A DNA stretch of 64,000 bases. Origin: Rubrivivax sp. GTDB lineage: Bacteria > Pseudomonadota > Gammaproteobacteria > Burkholderiales > Burkholderiaceae_C. The DNA is taken from positions 84,504 to 148,503 of the forward strand of contig JAUXRG010000111.1 in assembly GCA_030681795.1 (NCBI GenBank). Direction: 5' to 3'. A program made the translations under genes and the position numbers. Positions 50,590 to 59,125 of the stretch are shown here, in pieces; positions within the stretch are counted from its first letter, which is position 1, and the number at the start of each line of letters is the position of its first letter. Below the pieces are notes generated by a model, which was given only the letters and a program-made list of their open reading frames with translations, did not search any database and had not been told where the DNA came from.

Positions 50590-52845
50590 TTATTTGCGCC
50601 GTGCGTGACGAACGCCCGCCACACGCCGGATCTGCGCCAGCACCGGGGCCAGCCGCGCGGTGTCGGTGACTTCCGCCGTGAAGGTCATCCACGCGGTGCT
50701 GCCGTCCTTGGCGCTCTGCGTGTGCACGCAGGTGACGTTGACCTTCTCCTTCGCGAAGACCTCGGAGATGTCGCGCAGCAGGCCGCCGCGATCGTCGGCT
50801 TCGATGATCAGGTCCGTCGGGTAGACCGGCGCACGGTCGCCGCCGGGCGTGCCCCACGCCACCTCGATCACCCGCCCCGGCGAGGTTTGCGCCATCTGGC
50901 GCAGGTTCGTGCAGTCGCTGCGGTGCACGGCCACGCCGCGGCCGCGGGTGACGAAGCCGGTGATGGCGTCGGGCGGCGCGGGGCGGCAGCATTTGCCCAG
51001 TGTCGTCAGCAGCGAGTCCATACCCACCACCAGCACGCCGCCGCGGCTGCCCCCGGTGCCGCTGCGCGGGCGGTGCAGCAACACCTGGTCTTCGTCGGGC
51101 GCGGGCTCGGGCGGGCGCAGCAGGTTCTCGATGTTGCGCAGCGAGTACTCGTCCTTGCCGACCACCTCGAACAGCGCCTCGGCGCTCTTGAAGCCCAGTT
51201 GTTCGGCCAGGGTCTGACGCTCCAGTGCGGTGCGGCCGGTACGCTGCAGCAGTTTTTCCACCGCCTCGCGGCCACGCGCGACGGTGGCCACCAGCTGCTC
51301 GGCGTTGAACCAAGCGCGCACCTTGCTCCGGCTGCGCTGGCTGGCCAGGTAGTGCAGCTCGGGGTTGAGCCAGTCGAGCGAGGGGCCGCCCTCCTTCGTG
51401 GCCACCACCTCCACCGTCTGGCCCGACTTCAGCGGCGTGTTCAGCGGCACCATCGCGCCGTCGACGCGCGCGCCGCGGCAGCGGTGGCCCAGGTCGGTGT
51501 GCAGCGCGTAGGCGAAGTCGACAGGCGTGCCGCCCGCGGGCAGGTCGATGATGGTGGCCTGCGGCGTGAAGACGTAGATGCGCTCGGCGGCATCGACGTC
51601 CTGCCCGGGCAGGGGCGAAGCCGCAGCCGCCGGCGCGTCTTCGTCCTCGCCCCGGCCCGAGAAGTCGCGCTCCCAGGCCAGCAGCTCGCGCAGCACGGCC
51701 TTGCGGGCCTCGGCGATGCGTTCCTCGTTTTCACCCACCGCGCTGACACCGGCGTAACCCTTGGCGCCGGCTTCCTTGTACATCCAGTGCGCGGCCACGC
51801 CGTGCTCGGCGTGTTCGTGCATGGCGCGGGTGCGGATCTGCACTTCCAGCGGCCGCCCGTCTTCGCCCCGCACCACCGTGTGCAGGCTCTGGTAGCCATT
51901 GCCCTTGGGCCGCGCGATGTAGTCGTCGAACTCGCCGTCCACCGGCTTCCAGGCTTCGTGCACACGGGCCAGCACCATGTAGCAGGCCGGCACGTCGTCG
52001 ACGATGACGCGCAGCGCCCGCGTGTCGAACACACGCTCGAAGGCCAGGTGCTTGCCCTGCATCTTTTTCCAGATGCTGTAGAGGTGCTTGGGCCGGCCCT
52101 GTACGTCGGCCTGCAGGCCGGCGGCGGTCAGCAACGTGGCCAGTTGTTCGCGCACCGCCGCCACGCTGTGCTCGCGTTCGGCGCGCTTTTCGTCGACCAG
52201 CCCGGCGATGCGCTGGTACTCCTGCGGCTGCAGCGCGCGGAAGGCCAGGTCCTCCATCTCCCACTTGATCTGCCAGATGCCCAGCCGGTTGGCCAGCGGC
52301 GCGAACACCTGCAGCGACTCGGTGGCCAGCAACGCCGGGCAGGGCTGGCGCGTGGCAGCGTACCAGCGCAGCGTCTGCAGCCGCGAGGCCAGGCGCAGCA
52401 GCACGACGCGCAGGTCGCGGCTGAAGGCCAACAGCATCTTGCGCACACGCTCGGTCTGCAGGCCCTGCGCGCCCTCGGCCGGCTGCGCGCCGCGCGCGGC
52501 TCGCTGGATCTGCACCAGCTTGCGCGTCAGCGTCACCAGGCTGGCGTAGCTGTCGCCAAAGGCCTTGGCGACGACCTCTTCCGGGCGCTGCAGGTAGTCG
52601 CCCGCATAGACGAGGTAGGCCGCGGCGCACAACGAAGGGCCGGCGCCGATGGTGCGCAGCACGGCCGCCGTGCCGTCGGCATGGGCCAGCGCGTCTTCGC
52701 CGGTGTCCAGCAGCTGCCCGGCGAGCAGCGGTTCGGCGAAGCTGCGCGCCCGCTGCACCGGGTCGGCGCCGGCCGGCTCGCCGCCACTGGCCAGGTGCAC
52801 GATGGCGGCCGCGCCCGCGGGCACGGCGGCCTGGGACGTCTTCAT
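50590..52845 (-). CDS. relA: (p)ppGpp synthetase RelA
   Basis: 751 aa. Ribosome-associated stringent-response enzyme making ppGpp/pppGpp. Domains: degenerate HD hydrolase (~40-190, no HDxxED), synthetase (~240-370), TGS (~405-470), zinc-finger/ACT (~640-750). The acidic EFDD (305-308) and DYIARPKGNGYQSLH identify the monofunctional RelA type rather than SpoT. Start ATG at 52845 overlaps the upstream alpha/beta hydrolase stop by 4 nt; 110 further in-frame residues upstream are rejected. The stringent signal may therefore be co-expressed with the hydrolase. Confidence 0.93.
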   Translation of the reverse strand: MKTSQAAVPAGAAAIVHLASGGEPAGADPVQRARSFAEPLLAGQLLDTGEDALAHADGTAAVLRTIGAGPSLCAAAYLVYAGDYLQRPEEVVAKAFGDSYASLVTLTRKLVQIQRAARGAQPAEGAQGLQTERVRKMLLAFSRDLRVVLLRLASRLQTLRWYAATRQPCPALLATESLQVFAPLANRLGIWQIKWEMEDLAFRALQPQEYQRIAGLVDEKRAEREHSVAAVREQLATLLTAAGLQADVQGRPKHLYSIWKKMQGKHLAFERVFDTRALRVIVDDVPACYMVLARVHEAWKPVDGEFDDYIARPKGNGYQSLHTVVRGEDGRPLEVQIRTRAMHEHAEHGVAAHWMYKEAGAKGYAGVSAVGENEERIAEARKAVLRELLAWERDFSGRGEDEDAPAAAASPLPGQDVDAAERIYVFTPQATIIDLPAGGTPVDFAYALHTDLGHRCRGARVDGAMVPLNTPLKSGQTVEVVATKEGGPSLDWLNPELHYLASQRSRSKVRAWFNAEQLVATVARGREAVEKLLQRTGRTALERQTLAEQLGFKSAEALFEVVGKDEYSLRNIENLLRPPEPAPDEDQVLLHRPRSGTGGSRGGVLVVGMDSLLTTLGKCCRPAPPDAITGFVTRGRGVAVHRSDCTNLRQMAQTSPGRVIEVAWGTPGGDRAPVYPTDLIIEADDRGGLLRDISEVFAKEKVNVTCVHTQSAKDGSTAWMTFTAEVTDTARLAPVLAQIRRVAGVRHARRK

Positions 52846-53708
52846 GTCGACAGCAGGAAGGCGCGCACCACGGCGCGCTGTTCGGGCTGCACCAGCATCG
52901 GCGCGTGGCCCACGCCAGGCAACTCGTGCAGCCGGGCACGCGGGCCGCGCTGCGTCATCGCCAGCGCCGTCTCGTGCGACAGCAGGTCGCTTTCGGCGCC
53001 GCGCAGCAGCAGCGTGGGCGCCGTGATGCGGTCGTAGCCCTGCCACAGCATCGCCTCGCCGGCGGCGGCCATGGCCGGCGTCATGGCGCGGAAGGGCACG
53101 CCGATCGCCGGGTCGTAGTGCGGCTTGTAGCCGTCGCCGTCGGGCCGCAGCTGCGGCCGCGTCAGCGCCAGCCACTGTTCACGCGTGCGCGGCCCGAAAC
53201 CCTGCGAGATGGCCCACAGCGCATCCGCCGCCGCGTCCACGCTCGGCCAGTGCGCCGGCTGGCCGACGTAGCTGCCGATGCGCGCCAGCGCCACCGGCTG
53301 GATGACCGGGCCGACATCGTTGAGCACCAGCCGCCGCACCGGCGACTTGGGCAGCGAGGCCAGCGCCAGCCCGATCAGGCCGCCCATCGAGGTGCCTACC
53401 CAGTCGACCTGCTCGACACCCAGCCGGGCCACCAGCGTCACCATGTCGGCCACGTAGGCCGGCACGGCATAGCCCGCGGGGTCGGCCAGCCAGTCACTCT
53501 GGCCGCGGCCGACAACGTCGCAGCAGATGACGCGGTACTCGCCGGCCAGGTCTTGCGCCAGTGTGTCGAAGTCGCGGCCCTGGCGCGTCAGGCCGTGCAC
53601 GCAGACCAGCACCCGCGGGTTGGCGGCGTCGCCCCATTCCCAATAGGCCATGCGGTGCAGGCCGCGGGTGTCCAGACATTGCACATGCGACAAGCGGGGT
53701 TCGGTCAT
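52842..53708 (-). CDS. Alpha/beta hydrolase
   Basis: 288 aa. Single-domain alpha/beta hydrolase with oxyanion-region HGLTRQGRDF, nucleophile elbow GTSMGG (Ser107), and a catalytic histidine in GVGHAPML. Likely a cytosolic esterase or ring-opening hydrolase; the substrate is unknown. It overlaps relA by 4 nt and is divergent from bdhA across a 76-nt gap. Confidence 0.88.
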   Translation of the reverse strand: MTEPRLSHVQCLDTRGLHRMAYWEWGDAANPRVLVCVHGLTRQGRDFDTLAQDLAGEYRVICCDVVGRGQSDWLADPAGYAVPAYVADMVTLVARLGVEQVDWVGTSMGGLIGLALASLPKSPVRRLVLNDVGPVIQPVALARIGSYVGQPAHWPSVDAAADALWAISQGFGPRTREQWLALTRPQLRPDGDGYKPHYDPAIGVPFRAMTPAMAAAGEAMLWQGYDRITAPTLLLRGAESDLLSHETALAMTQRGPRARLHELPGVGHAPMLVQPEQRAVVRAFLLST

Positions 53709-53728
53709 GGGGCAGTCAGGCAGCGGCA

Positions 53729-53734
53729 GATAAT
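53729..53734 (+). promoter_or_regulatory. Candidate -10 for bdhA
   Basis: GATAAT (5 of 6 bases) would start RNA about 44 nt before the bdhA ATG. No -35 match. Confidence 0.35.
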
Positions 53735-53784
53735 GCCCGGCATCGTATCAACCGCGGTCGACACCGCAGCCAGGAGCCGAGCCC

Positions 53785-54555
53785 ATGCTGAACGGAAAGA
53801 CTGCCCTCGTCACCGGTTCCACCAGCGGCATCGGCCTGGGCATCGCCACCACGCTGGCCATGCACGGCGCGCGGGTGATGATCAACGGCTTCGGTGACGT
53901 TCAAGGCGCGCTGGCGCTGGTGCGCGAACACGACCCCGAAGCCGTGCACCACGGCGCCGACATGAGCAAGCCCGACGAGGTGCTGGGCATGGTGCGCCAG
54001 TGCGAGGCGCAGCTGGGCAGTTGCGACATCCTGGTCAACAACGCCGGCATCCAGCACGTGGCGCTGGTGGAAGACTTTCCGCCCGAGAAGTGGGACGCCA
54101 TCATCGCCATCAACCTCAGCTCGGCCTTCCACGCCATGCGCGCGGCGCTGCCCGGCATGAAGCAGCGCAACTGGGGCCGCATCGTCAACGTGGCCTCGGT
54201 GCACGGGCTGGTGGCCTCGGCGTCGAAAAGCGCCTACGTGGCGGCCAAACACGGACTCATCGGCCTGACGAAGACGGCGGCTCTGGAAAACGCCACCACC
54301 GGCGTCACCGTCAACGCCATCTGCCCGGGCTGGGTGCTGACGCCGCTGGTGCAGAAGCAGGTCGATGCCCGGGCCGCCGCCGACGGTGTCGACAACGAAG
54401 AAGCGAAGCGCCGCCTGCTCGCCGAAAAGCAGCCGTCGCTGCAGTTCACGACGCCGGCCGAACTGGCCGAGCTGGTGGTTTTCCTCTGCTCGCCGGCGGC
54501 GCAGAACGTGCGCGGCGTGGCCTGGCAAGTTGACGGCGGCTGGACGGCGCAGTGA
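53785..54555 (+). CDS. bdhA: 3-hydroxybutyrate dehydrogenase
   Basis: 256 aa. NAD-dependent short-chain dehydrogenase that oxidises (R)-3-hydroxybutyrate to acetoacetate, the first step in use of the monomer from polyhydroxybutyrate. Nucleotide loop GSTSGIG (11-17), NNAG, catalytic Ser138 in NVASVHG, Tyr151 and Lys155 in SAYVAAKHG, and the C-terminal QVDGGWTAQ. A CAGGAG ribosome site precedes the ATG. The QxxLV and WVLTPLVQKQ region fits BdhA rather than a general SDR. Confidence 0.93.
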   Translation: MLNGKTALVTGSTSGIGLGIATTLAMHGARVMINGFGDVQGALALVREHDPEAVHHGADMSKPDEVLGMVRQCEAQLGSCDILVNNAGIQHVALVEDFPPEKWDAIIAINLSSAFHAMRAALPGMKQRNWGRIVNVASVHGLVASASKSAYVAAKHGLIGLTKTAALENATTGVTVNAICPGWVLTPLVQKQVDARAAADGVDNEEAKRRLLAEKQPSLQFTTPAELAELVVFLCSPAAQNVRGVAWQVDGGWTAQ

Positions 54556-54560
54556 CATAG

Positions 54561-54613
54561 GGCCCCCAAGCTCGCTGGCGCTCGCTACCCCCCAAGGGGG
54601 CCGTCCGCCAGCG
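54561..54613. repeat. GC-hairpin intergenic repeat element
   Basis: GGCCCCC (54561-54567) pairs with GGGGGCC (54596-54602). Inside is GCTCGCT-GGC-GCTCGCT, and CGCTGGCG (54573-54580) can pair with CGCCAGCG (54606-54613). The phrase CCCCCAAGCTCGCT...CCCCAAGGGGG is of a type I recall in many Comamonadaceae and related intergenic regions. A T7 run at 54649-54655 follows. It occupies the convergent gap after bdhA. Confidence 0.6.
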
Positions 54614-54679
54614 GCCCGGCAGAGCCGGTTCCGCGGCGGGAAGCTTGGTTTTTTTGCGGGCTTCGTGCCCCGCCTGCCA

Positions 54680-55396
54680 CTACTTCATCTGCACGCTGCC
54701 GTTGACGTTGGCCGTCACGGTAGCCTTGCCGGCTTCCACCGGCAGCGCGGCGCCCTCGGCCATCATGGCCGAGGCCTGCATGCGCATCACTGGCATCGGC
54801 TGGCCGCCACCACCTTCGCTGTTCACCGCCACCTCGCGCACCGTGTAGCCACCGAAGCCGAACTGCCGGCTCACGGCCTCGGCACGTGCGCGGAAACGTT
54901 CGATGGCCATCGCGGCCACTTCGCCTTCCACCTTCTCGCGCGCCTCGCGCGACAGTGAAAAGCCCACCCGCGCGATGGTCAGGGTCTGCACGCGGCCGGT
55001 GAGCTGGGCGATGGTGGTGCTGTCACGGCCCTCCACCACCAACTCGGTGCTGCCCTGCCAGCCGGTGATGGTGCCGCCCTTGGGCGCGTAGCGCGGCATC
55101 AGCGAAAAGCCGCCGGTCCGCACTTCCACCTGCCCGGGCTTGGCGGCCTTGCGCACCTCGGCCAGCGCGCTGTCCAGGGCCTGCTTCAACTGGTTCTGCA
55201 CCACGCCGGCATCGCTGCCTTCGCGTGTCGTCGAGAAGACCACCGTGAGCCAGTCCTTGGGCACCTCCACCGTGGCGCTGGCGGCCAGGCTGACCACGTT
55301 CTGCGGCGGCGGCAGGGTCTGCGCGGGCGCCGCGGCGGCAGCCGTCAGCAAGAGCGCGGCCAGCGCACGGGGAAACTTCGGGGTCAGGGAGGTCAT
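54680..55396 (-). CDS. SIMPL domain protein (DUF541), periplasmic
   Basis: 238 aa. Signal peptide (AALLLTAAAAAPAQ), then the SIMPL/DUF541 fold with VSLAASATVEVPKDWLTVVF, the helix DSALAEVRKAAKPG and the C-terminal ATVTANVNGSVQMK. The family is implicated in envelope and oxidative stress, with no settled activity. Start MTSLTPK at 55396; 45 upstream in-frame residues were rejected because the signal peptide begins here. Divergent from ompR, whose leader carries a 9-bp inverted repeat. Confidence 0.85.
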   Translation of the reverse strand: MTSLTPKFPRALAALLLTAAAAAPAQTLPPPQNVVSLAASATVEVPKDWLTVVFSTTREGSDAGVVQNQLKQALDSALAEVRKAAKPGQVEVRTGGFSLMPRYAPKGGTITGWQGSTELVVEGRDSTTIAQLTGRVQTLTIARVGFSLSREAREKVEGEVAAMAIERFRARAEAVSRQFGFGGYTVREVAVNSEGGGGQPMPVMRMQASAMMAEGAALPVEAGKATVTANVNGSVQMK

Positions 55397-55543
55397 GGGT
55401 TTCCTTTGCAGCGCCCGCCGAGGGGCCGGGGCGCAGTTGCCGCCCGGTTGGTGGGGCGGGTGCCCCACGCCAGCGCGTGGCTCTTCAGCGTCCGACCCCG
55501 TGTTCGGGTTGACGTCGACGGGCCAGATCATGCGCCGAAAGAC

Positions 55544-55609
55544 TTGTAACAGATGGTCAGGTGCCAGGCAGGACCCTCGGTCGCCCGGCCCACAATGCGG
55601 CTGTTACAA
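55544..55609. promoter_or_regulatory. Long-range inverted repeat in the ompR leader
   Basis: TTGTAACAG (55544-55552) and CTGTTACAA (55601-55609) are perfect 9-bp inverses 48 nt apart, in the 227-nt divergent region of SIMPL and ompR. Each arm contains the GTTACA/TGTAAC core known from OmpR-family sites. The right arm overlaps the start region of the ompR leader and ends 14 nt before the ATG. Confidence 0.5.
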
Positions 55610-55623
55610 ATAGGGAGCCCACC

Positions 55624-56358
55624 ATGTCACCACCTGCCCACGCGAGAGCCGACCGCATCGTCGTCGTCGATGACGACGCCCGCATCCGCGACCTGCTGCG
55701 CCGCTATCTCGCCCAGGAAGGCTTCGACGTGCTGCTGGCCGAAGACTCCAAGGCGCTGAACCGCGTGCTGACACGCGAAACCGTCGACCTCATCGTGCTC
55801 GACCTCATGCTGCCCGGCGAAGACGGCCTGAGCATCTGCCGCCGCCTGCGCGCGGCCAACGACCTCACGCCCATCATCATGCTGACGGCCAAGGTCGAAG
55901 ACGTCGACCGCATCGTCGGCCTGGAAGTGGGTGCCGACGACTACCTGCCCAAACCCTTCAACCCGCGTGAGCTGCTGGCACGCATCCACGCCGTGCTGCG
56001 CCGCCGGCCAGCGCAGGAAGCGCCCGGCGCGCCGTCGAAGGAAGCGCAGGTTGTCACCTTCGGGCCCTTCGAGTTCGACCTCTCGCTGCGCCGGTTGAGC
56101 AAAAACGGCGAGCAGATCGCGCTGACCACGGGCGAGTTCAGCATGCTCAAGGCGCTGGTGCGCCACCCGCGCCAACCGCTGAGCCGCGACAAGTTGGCGC
56201 AGCTGGCGCGCGGCCGCGAGTTCGAGCCTTTCGACCGCAGCCTGGACGTGCAGATCTCGCGCCTGCGCAAGATGCTCGAACCCGACCCGGCGCAGCCGCG
56301 CTACATCCAGACCGTTTGGGGCGTGGGTTATGTCTTCGTGCCGGACGGCGCGAACTGA
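55624..56358 (+). CDS. ompR: OmpR-family response regulator
   Basis: 244 aa. Receiver domain with acceptor Asp60 (VLDLMLPGEDG), Thr88 and Lys110, then a winged-helix DNA-binding domain (ALTTGEFSMLKALVRHPRQPLSRDKL, GREFEPFDRSLDVQISRLRKML, VWGVGYVFVP). Sequence and context (envZ follows after 30 nt) match OmpR. AGGGAG before the ATG at 55624; the earlier in-frame ATG at 55561 lacks a ribosome site. Self-binding to the leader repeat is plausible. Confidence 0.93.
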   Translation: MSPPAHARADRIVVVDDDARIRDLLRRYLAQEGFDVLLAEDSKALNRVLTRETVDLIVLDLMLPGEDGLSICRRLRAANDLTPIIMLTAKVEDVDRIVGLEVGADDYLPKPFNPRELLARIHAVLRRRPAQEAPGAPSKEAQVVTFGPFEFDLSLRRLSKNGEQIALTTGEFSMLKALVRHPRQPLSRDKLAQLARGREFEPFDRSLDVQISRLRKMLEPDPAQPRYIQTVWGVGYVFVPDGAN

Positions 56359-56388
56359 CCCGCGCGGATCCCTGACCGATCGCTCCCG

Positions 56389-57780
56389 GTGCGCCGTCGC
56401 AAAACCCTGGGTGTGAGCCTTTTCTGGCGCACCTTCTTCCTGCTGGCCATCCTGCTGGCGGGCGGCGTCTTCGCCTGGCTGCAGACGCTGCGCGCGCTGG
56501 AATTCGAGCCGCGCGCCATCCAGGCCGCGCAGCAGACGGCCGGCCTGGTGAACCTGGCGCGGGCGGCACTGAAAACCTCCGATGGCATCAGCCGTGTGGC
56601 GCTGCTGAAGAGCCTGGCGCAGCAGGGCGGCACGCGGGTCACGACACGCGAGCCCGGCGACAAGTGGGAGACCTACGAAACCGACCGCTTTTCGCGCCGC
56701 GTCAGCCAGGAACTGCGCAGCGCGCTGGGACCGGACGCCGTGGTCGCCGGCAGTGTCAACGGCGTGCGCGGCATGTGGGTGGGCTTCTCGATCGAGCGCG
56801 AACGTGAACGCGACCAGTTCTGGCTGCAGGCCGAGTCGGCGCACGCCGCCGCCATCAACCGCGAAACCTGGATGACCTGGACCGGCATCGCGCTGCTGGC
56901 CACGCTGGTGGGCTCGGTGGCCATCGCCAGCCTCATCAACCGGCCGCTGAAGCAGCTGAGCTTCGCCGCCAGCCGCATCCGCGAAGGGGACCTCGATTCG
57001 CGCCTGGACGAAAACACGCTGACGAGCGAGATCCGCGAGGTCAACATGGGCTTCAACCGCATGGCGCGTGAACTCGCCCGCGTCGAGGAAGACCGCGCCG
57101 TGATGCTGGCCGGCATCAGCCACGACCTGCGCACGCCGCTGGCACGGCTGCGCCTGGAAACCGAGATGAGCGTCGACGACGACGAGGCCAAGCACAACAT
57201 GGCGCTCGACATCGACCAGCTCGACGCCATCATCGACAAGTTCATGGACTACGCCCGGCCCGGCGAAACGCGCCTGCACCCGGTGCACGTGTCGCAGTTG
57301 ATCGACCGCGAGGCCGCGCTCTTCCGCGACCCGACGCAGCTGCGCATCACCTCGCGCGTGGCCATCGACCTGGTGGTGCTCGCCGACGAAACCGAACTCG
57401 GCCGCGTGTTGCTGAACCTTTTCGAAAACGCCCGCCGTTATGGCCGCGGCACCTACACCGGGCTGGCCGAGGTCAGCGTGAGCTACGTGAAGACGGGGCC
57501 CTGGGCCATCATCACCGTGCGCGACCAGGGCCCCGGCGTGGCGCCGGAAAAGCTGCCGCAGCTGACCACCCCCTTCTTCCGCGGCGACGCTGCGCGCACC
57601 GCGGCCACCGGCGCCGGCCTCGGCCTGGCCATCGTCGAGAAGGCCATGCAGCGCATGGGCGGCACGGTGGAGATCGCCAACGCCAAGGACGGCGGGCTGA
57701 TGGTGCACCTGCGCCTGCGGCGGGCCAACGGCGACGAACCCCGGGCCGTCGGCCGCGAAGCACGGCGCAGCACGGTCTGA
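56389..57780 (+). CDS. envZ: EnvZ-like sensor histidine kinase
   Basis: 463 aa from GTG at 56389. Two transmembrane helices (~10-32, ~162-183) flank a periplasmic domain; HAMP and a dimerisation domain with His245 in AGISHDLRTPLARLRLETEMS follow, then HATPase (N, G1 DQGPGV, G2 GAGLGLAIV). It phosphorylates the partner OmpR in response to envelope or osmotic signals. The periplasmic loop is longer than a bare linker, so it may sense directly. The initiator choice is based on the first membrane helix following immediately. Confidence 0.92.
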   Translation: MRRRKTLGVSLFWRTFFLLAILLAGGVFAWLQTLRALEFEPRAIQAAQQTAGLVNLARAALKTSDGISRVALLKSLAQQGGTRVTTREPGDKWETYETDRFSRRVSQELRSALGPDAVVAGSVNGVRGMWVGFSIERERERDQFWLQAESAHAAAINRETWMTWTGIALLATLVGSVAIASLINRPLKQLSFAASRIREGDLDSRLDENTLTSEIREVNMGFNRMARELARVEEDRAVMLAGISHDLRTPLARLRLETEMSVDDDEAKHNMALDIDQLDAIIDKFMDYARPGETRLHPVHVSQLIDREAALFRDPTQLRITSRVAIDLVVLADETELGRVLLNLFENARRYGRGTYTGLAEVSVSYVKTGPWAIITVRDQGPGVAPEKLPQLTTPFFRGDAARTAATGAGLGLAIVEKAMQRMGGTVEIANAKDGGLMVHLRLRRANGDEPRAVGREARRSTV

Positions 57781-57784
57781 CCGC

Positions 57785-57808
57785 GGCGCGGGCGGTGCGG
57801 CCCGCGCC
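57785..57808. terminator. Bidirectional hairpin between envZ and ispF
   Basis: Perfect 9-bp stem GGCGCGGGC/GCCCGCGCC with a 6-nt loop fills most of the 36-nt convergent gap. No T-tract on either strand. Confidence 0.5.
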
Positions 57809-57816
57809 CGGCCCCT

Positions 57817-58320
57817 TCAGCCAACATCGGCCGGCCGCCGGGTCAGCAGGCAGATGGCGCGCGCCTCGATGGCGCGGCCCTCGCCCACCGGGCCCATCTT
57901 TTCGGCCGTCTTGGCCTTCACGTTGACGGCGCCGACGGCCAGCCCCAGTGCGCCGGCGATGCGCTGGCACATCGCCGGGATGTGGGATGCCATCTTCGGC
58001 GCCTGGGCGACGATGGTGCTGTCGACGTTGACGATGTCCCAGCCCGCCTCGCGCACACGCCGGGCGGCCTCGCTCAGCAGCAGCACCGAGTCGGCCCCCT
58101 GGAACTGCAGGTCGGTATCGGGGAAGTGGCGGCCGATGTCGCCCAGGGCGGCGGCACCCAGCAGCGCATCGGTAAGGGCGTGCAGCAGCGCGTCGGCATC
58201 GGAATGGCCCAGCAGGCCGTGGCTGTGCGGGATGGTGACGCCGCCCAGCACCAGCGGCCGGCCGGTGACGAGCTGGTGCGTGTCCCAGCCTTCGCCGATG
58301 CGCATGTCGAGAGGGTTCAT
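57817..58320 (-). CDS. ispF: 2-C-methyl-D-erythritol 2,4-cyclodiphosphate synthase
   Basis: 167 aa. Fifth enzyme of the MEP isoprenoid pathway, cytosolic trimer with a zinc site. GWDTHQL (Asp13, His15), [31 protein letters not shown] and the C-terminal [16 protein letters not shown] are canonical. Its start overlaps the ispD stop by 4 nt (ATGA), giving the usual ispD-ispF unit. Confidence 0.95.
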   Translation of the reverse strand: MNPLDMRIGEGWDTHQLVTGRPLVLGGVTIPHSHGLLGHSDADALLHALTDALLGAAALGDIGRHFPDTDLQFQGADSVLLLSEAARRVREAGWDIVNVDSTIVAQAPKMASHIPAMCQRIAGALGLAVGAVNVKAKTAEKMGPVGEGRAIEARAICLLTRRPADVG

Positions 58321-59036
58321 CGTGTCTCCAGCAGGCGGGCGGCCAGCACGAAGTCGGCCGGCCAGGTGAGCTTGAGATTTTCCTGGTCGCCGGGCACGAG
58401 CCGCGGCGCCAGGCCCAGGGCCTCGACGGCACTGCTCTCGTCGGTGACGCTGACGCCGGCCCTGCCCGCTTCACGCAGTGCACGCAGCAGCAGGCCCAGG
58501 CGGAACATCTGCGGCGTCTGCGCCAGCCACTTCGCCGTGCGGTCCAGCGTGGCGGCAACCCGTTCGCCGCCGTCAGACGGCGCGGCGGCTTTCAGCGTGT
58601 CGGCCAGCGGCAGCGCCAGCAGGCCGCCGACGGTGTCGTGTTCGCAGGCGTCGATGAGGCGGCTCACCCAGGCCGGCTGCAGCAGGCAGCGTGCGGCGTC
58701 ATGCACCAGCACCCAGTCGGCGTCGGTGGCGCCGCGTTCACGCAGCGCCTGCAGGCCGGCGGCCACGCTGTCGGCCCGCGTGGCGCCGCCGCAGCGGGCG
58801 ACCCAGCCCGTGAAACCCGGTGCGTGCGCTTCGAAGGCCCTGTCCTCGGGCGACAGCACCACCAGCGTGGCCGCCAGCCGCGGCACCGCGGCCAGCGCGG
58901 CCAGCGTGTGGGCCACCACCGCGCGTCCGGCCAGTGGCGCGTACTGCTTGGGGCCGGCGGCACCGGCACGCTGCCCGACACCGGCGCAGGGCACGAGGGC
59001 AAAACAGCGTGGAGAGGCAGGCATCACGTCGGGCAT
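58317..59036 (-). CDS. ispD: 2-C-methyl-D-erythritol 4-phosphate cytidylyltransferase
   Basis: 239 aa. Third enzyme of the MEP pathway, transferring CMP to MEP. The nucleotide loop [18 protein letters not shown], the HDAARCLL motif and the [10 protein letters not shown] region are intact. Three possible starts exist: TTG 59066, ATG 59036 and ATG 59024. I chose 59036; none has a good ribosome site. The -10 hexamer TAGAAT (59050-59045) would place the RNA start within 2 nt of 59036, so translation from 59024, or a leaderless message, is possible. Confidence 0.92.
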   Translation of the reverse strand: MPDVMPASPRCFALVPCAGVGQRAGAAGPKQYAPLAGRAVVAHTLAALAAVPRLAATLVVLSPEDRAFEAHAPGFTGWVARCGGATRADSVAAGLQALRERGATDADWVLVHDAARCLLQPAWVSRLIDACEHDTVGGLLALPLADTLKAAAPSDGGERVAATLDRTAKWLAQTPQMFRLGLLLRALREAGRAGVSVTDESSAVEALGLAPRLVPGDQENLKLTWPADFVLAARLLETR

Positions 59037-59044
59037 GGCGGCGG

Positions 59045-59054
59045 ATTCTAGAAT
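59045..59054. promoter_or_regulatory. Face-to-face -10 elements in the ispD/mfd gap
   Basis: ATTCTAGAAT is the core of a 12-bp perfect palindrome (GATTCTAGAATC, 59044-59055). It reads TAGAAT (5 of 6 -10 bases) on both strands, so one element could serve as -10 for ispD leftward and mfd rightward. No -35 is convincing. Confidence 0.4.
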
Positions 59055-59125
59055 CGTGCCCTTCAAGCCCCCTCGTGAACTCCACCCAGGAGCGCGCCGG
59101 GGCTGCTGTCGTTTCCGGGCCTCCC

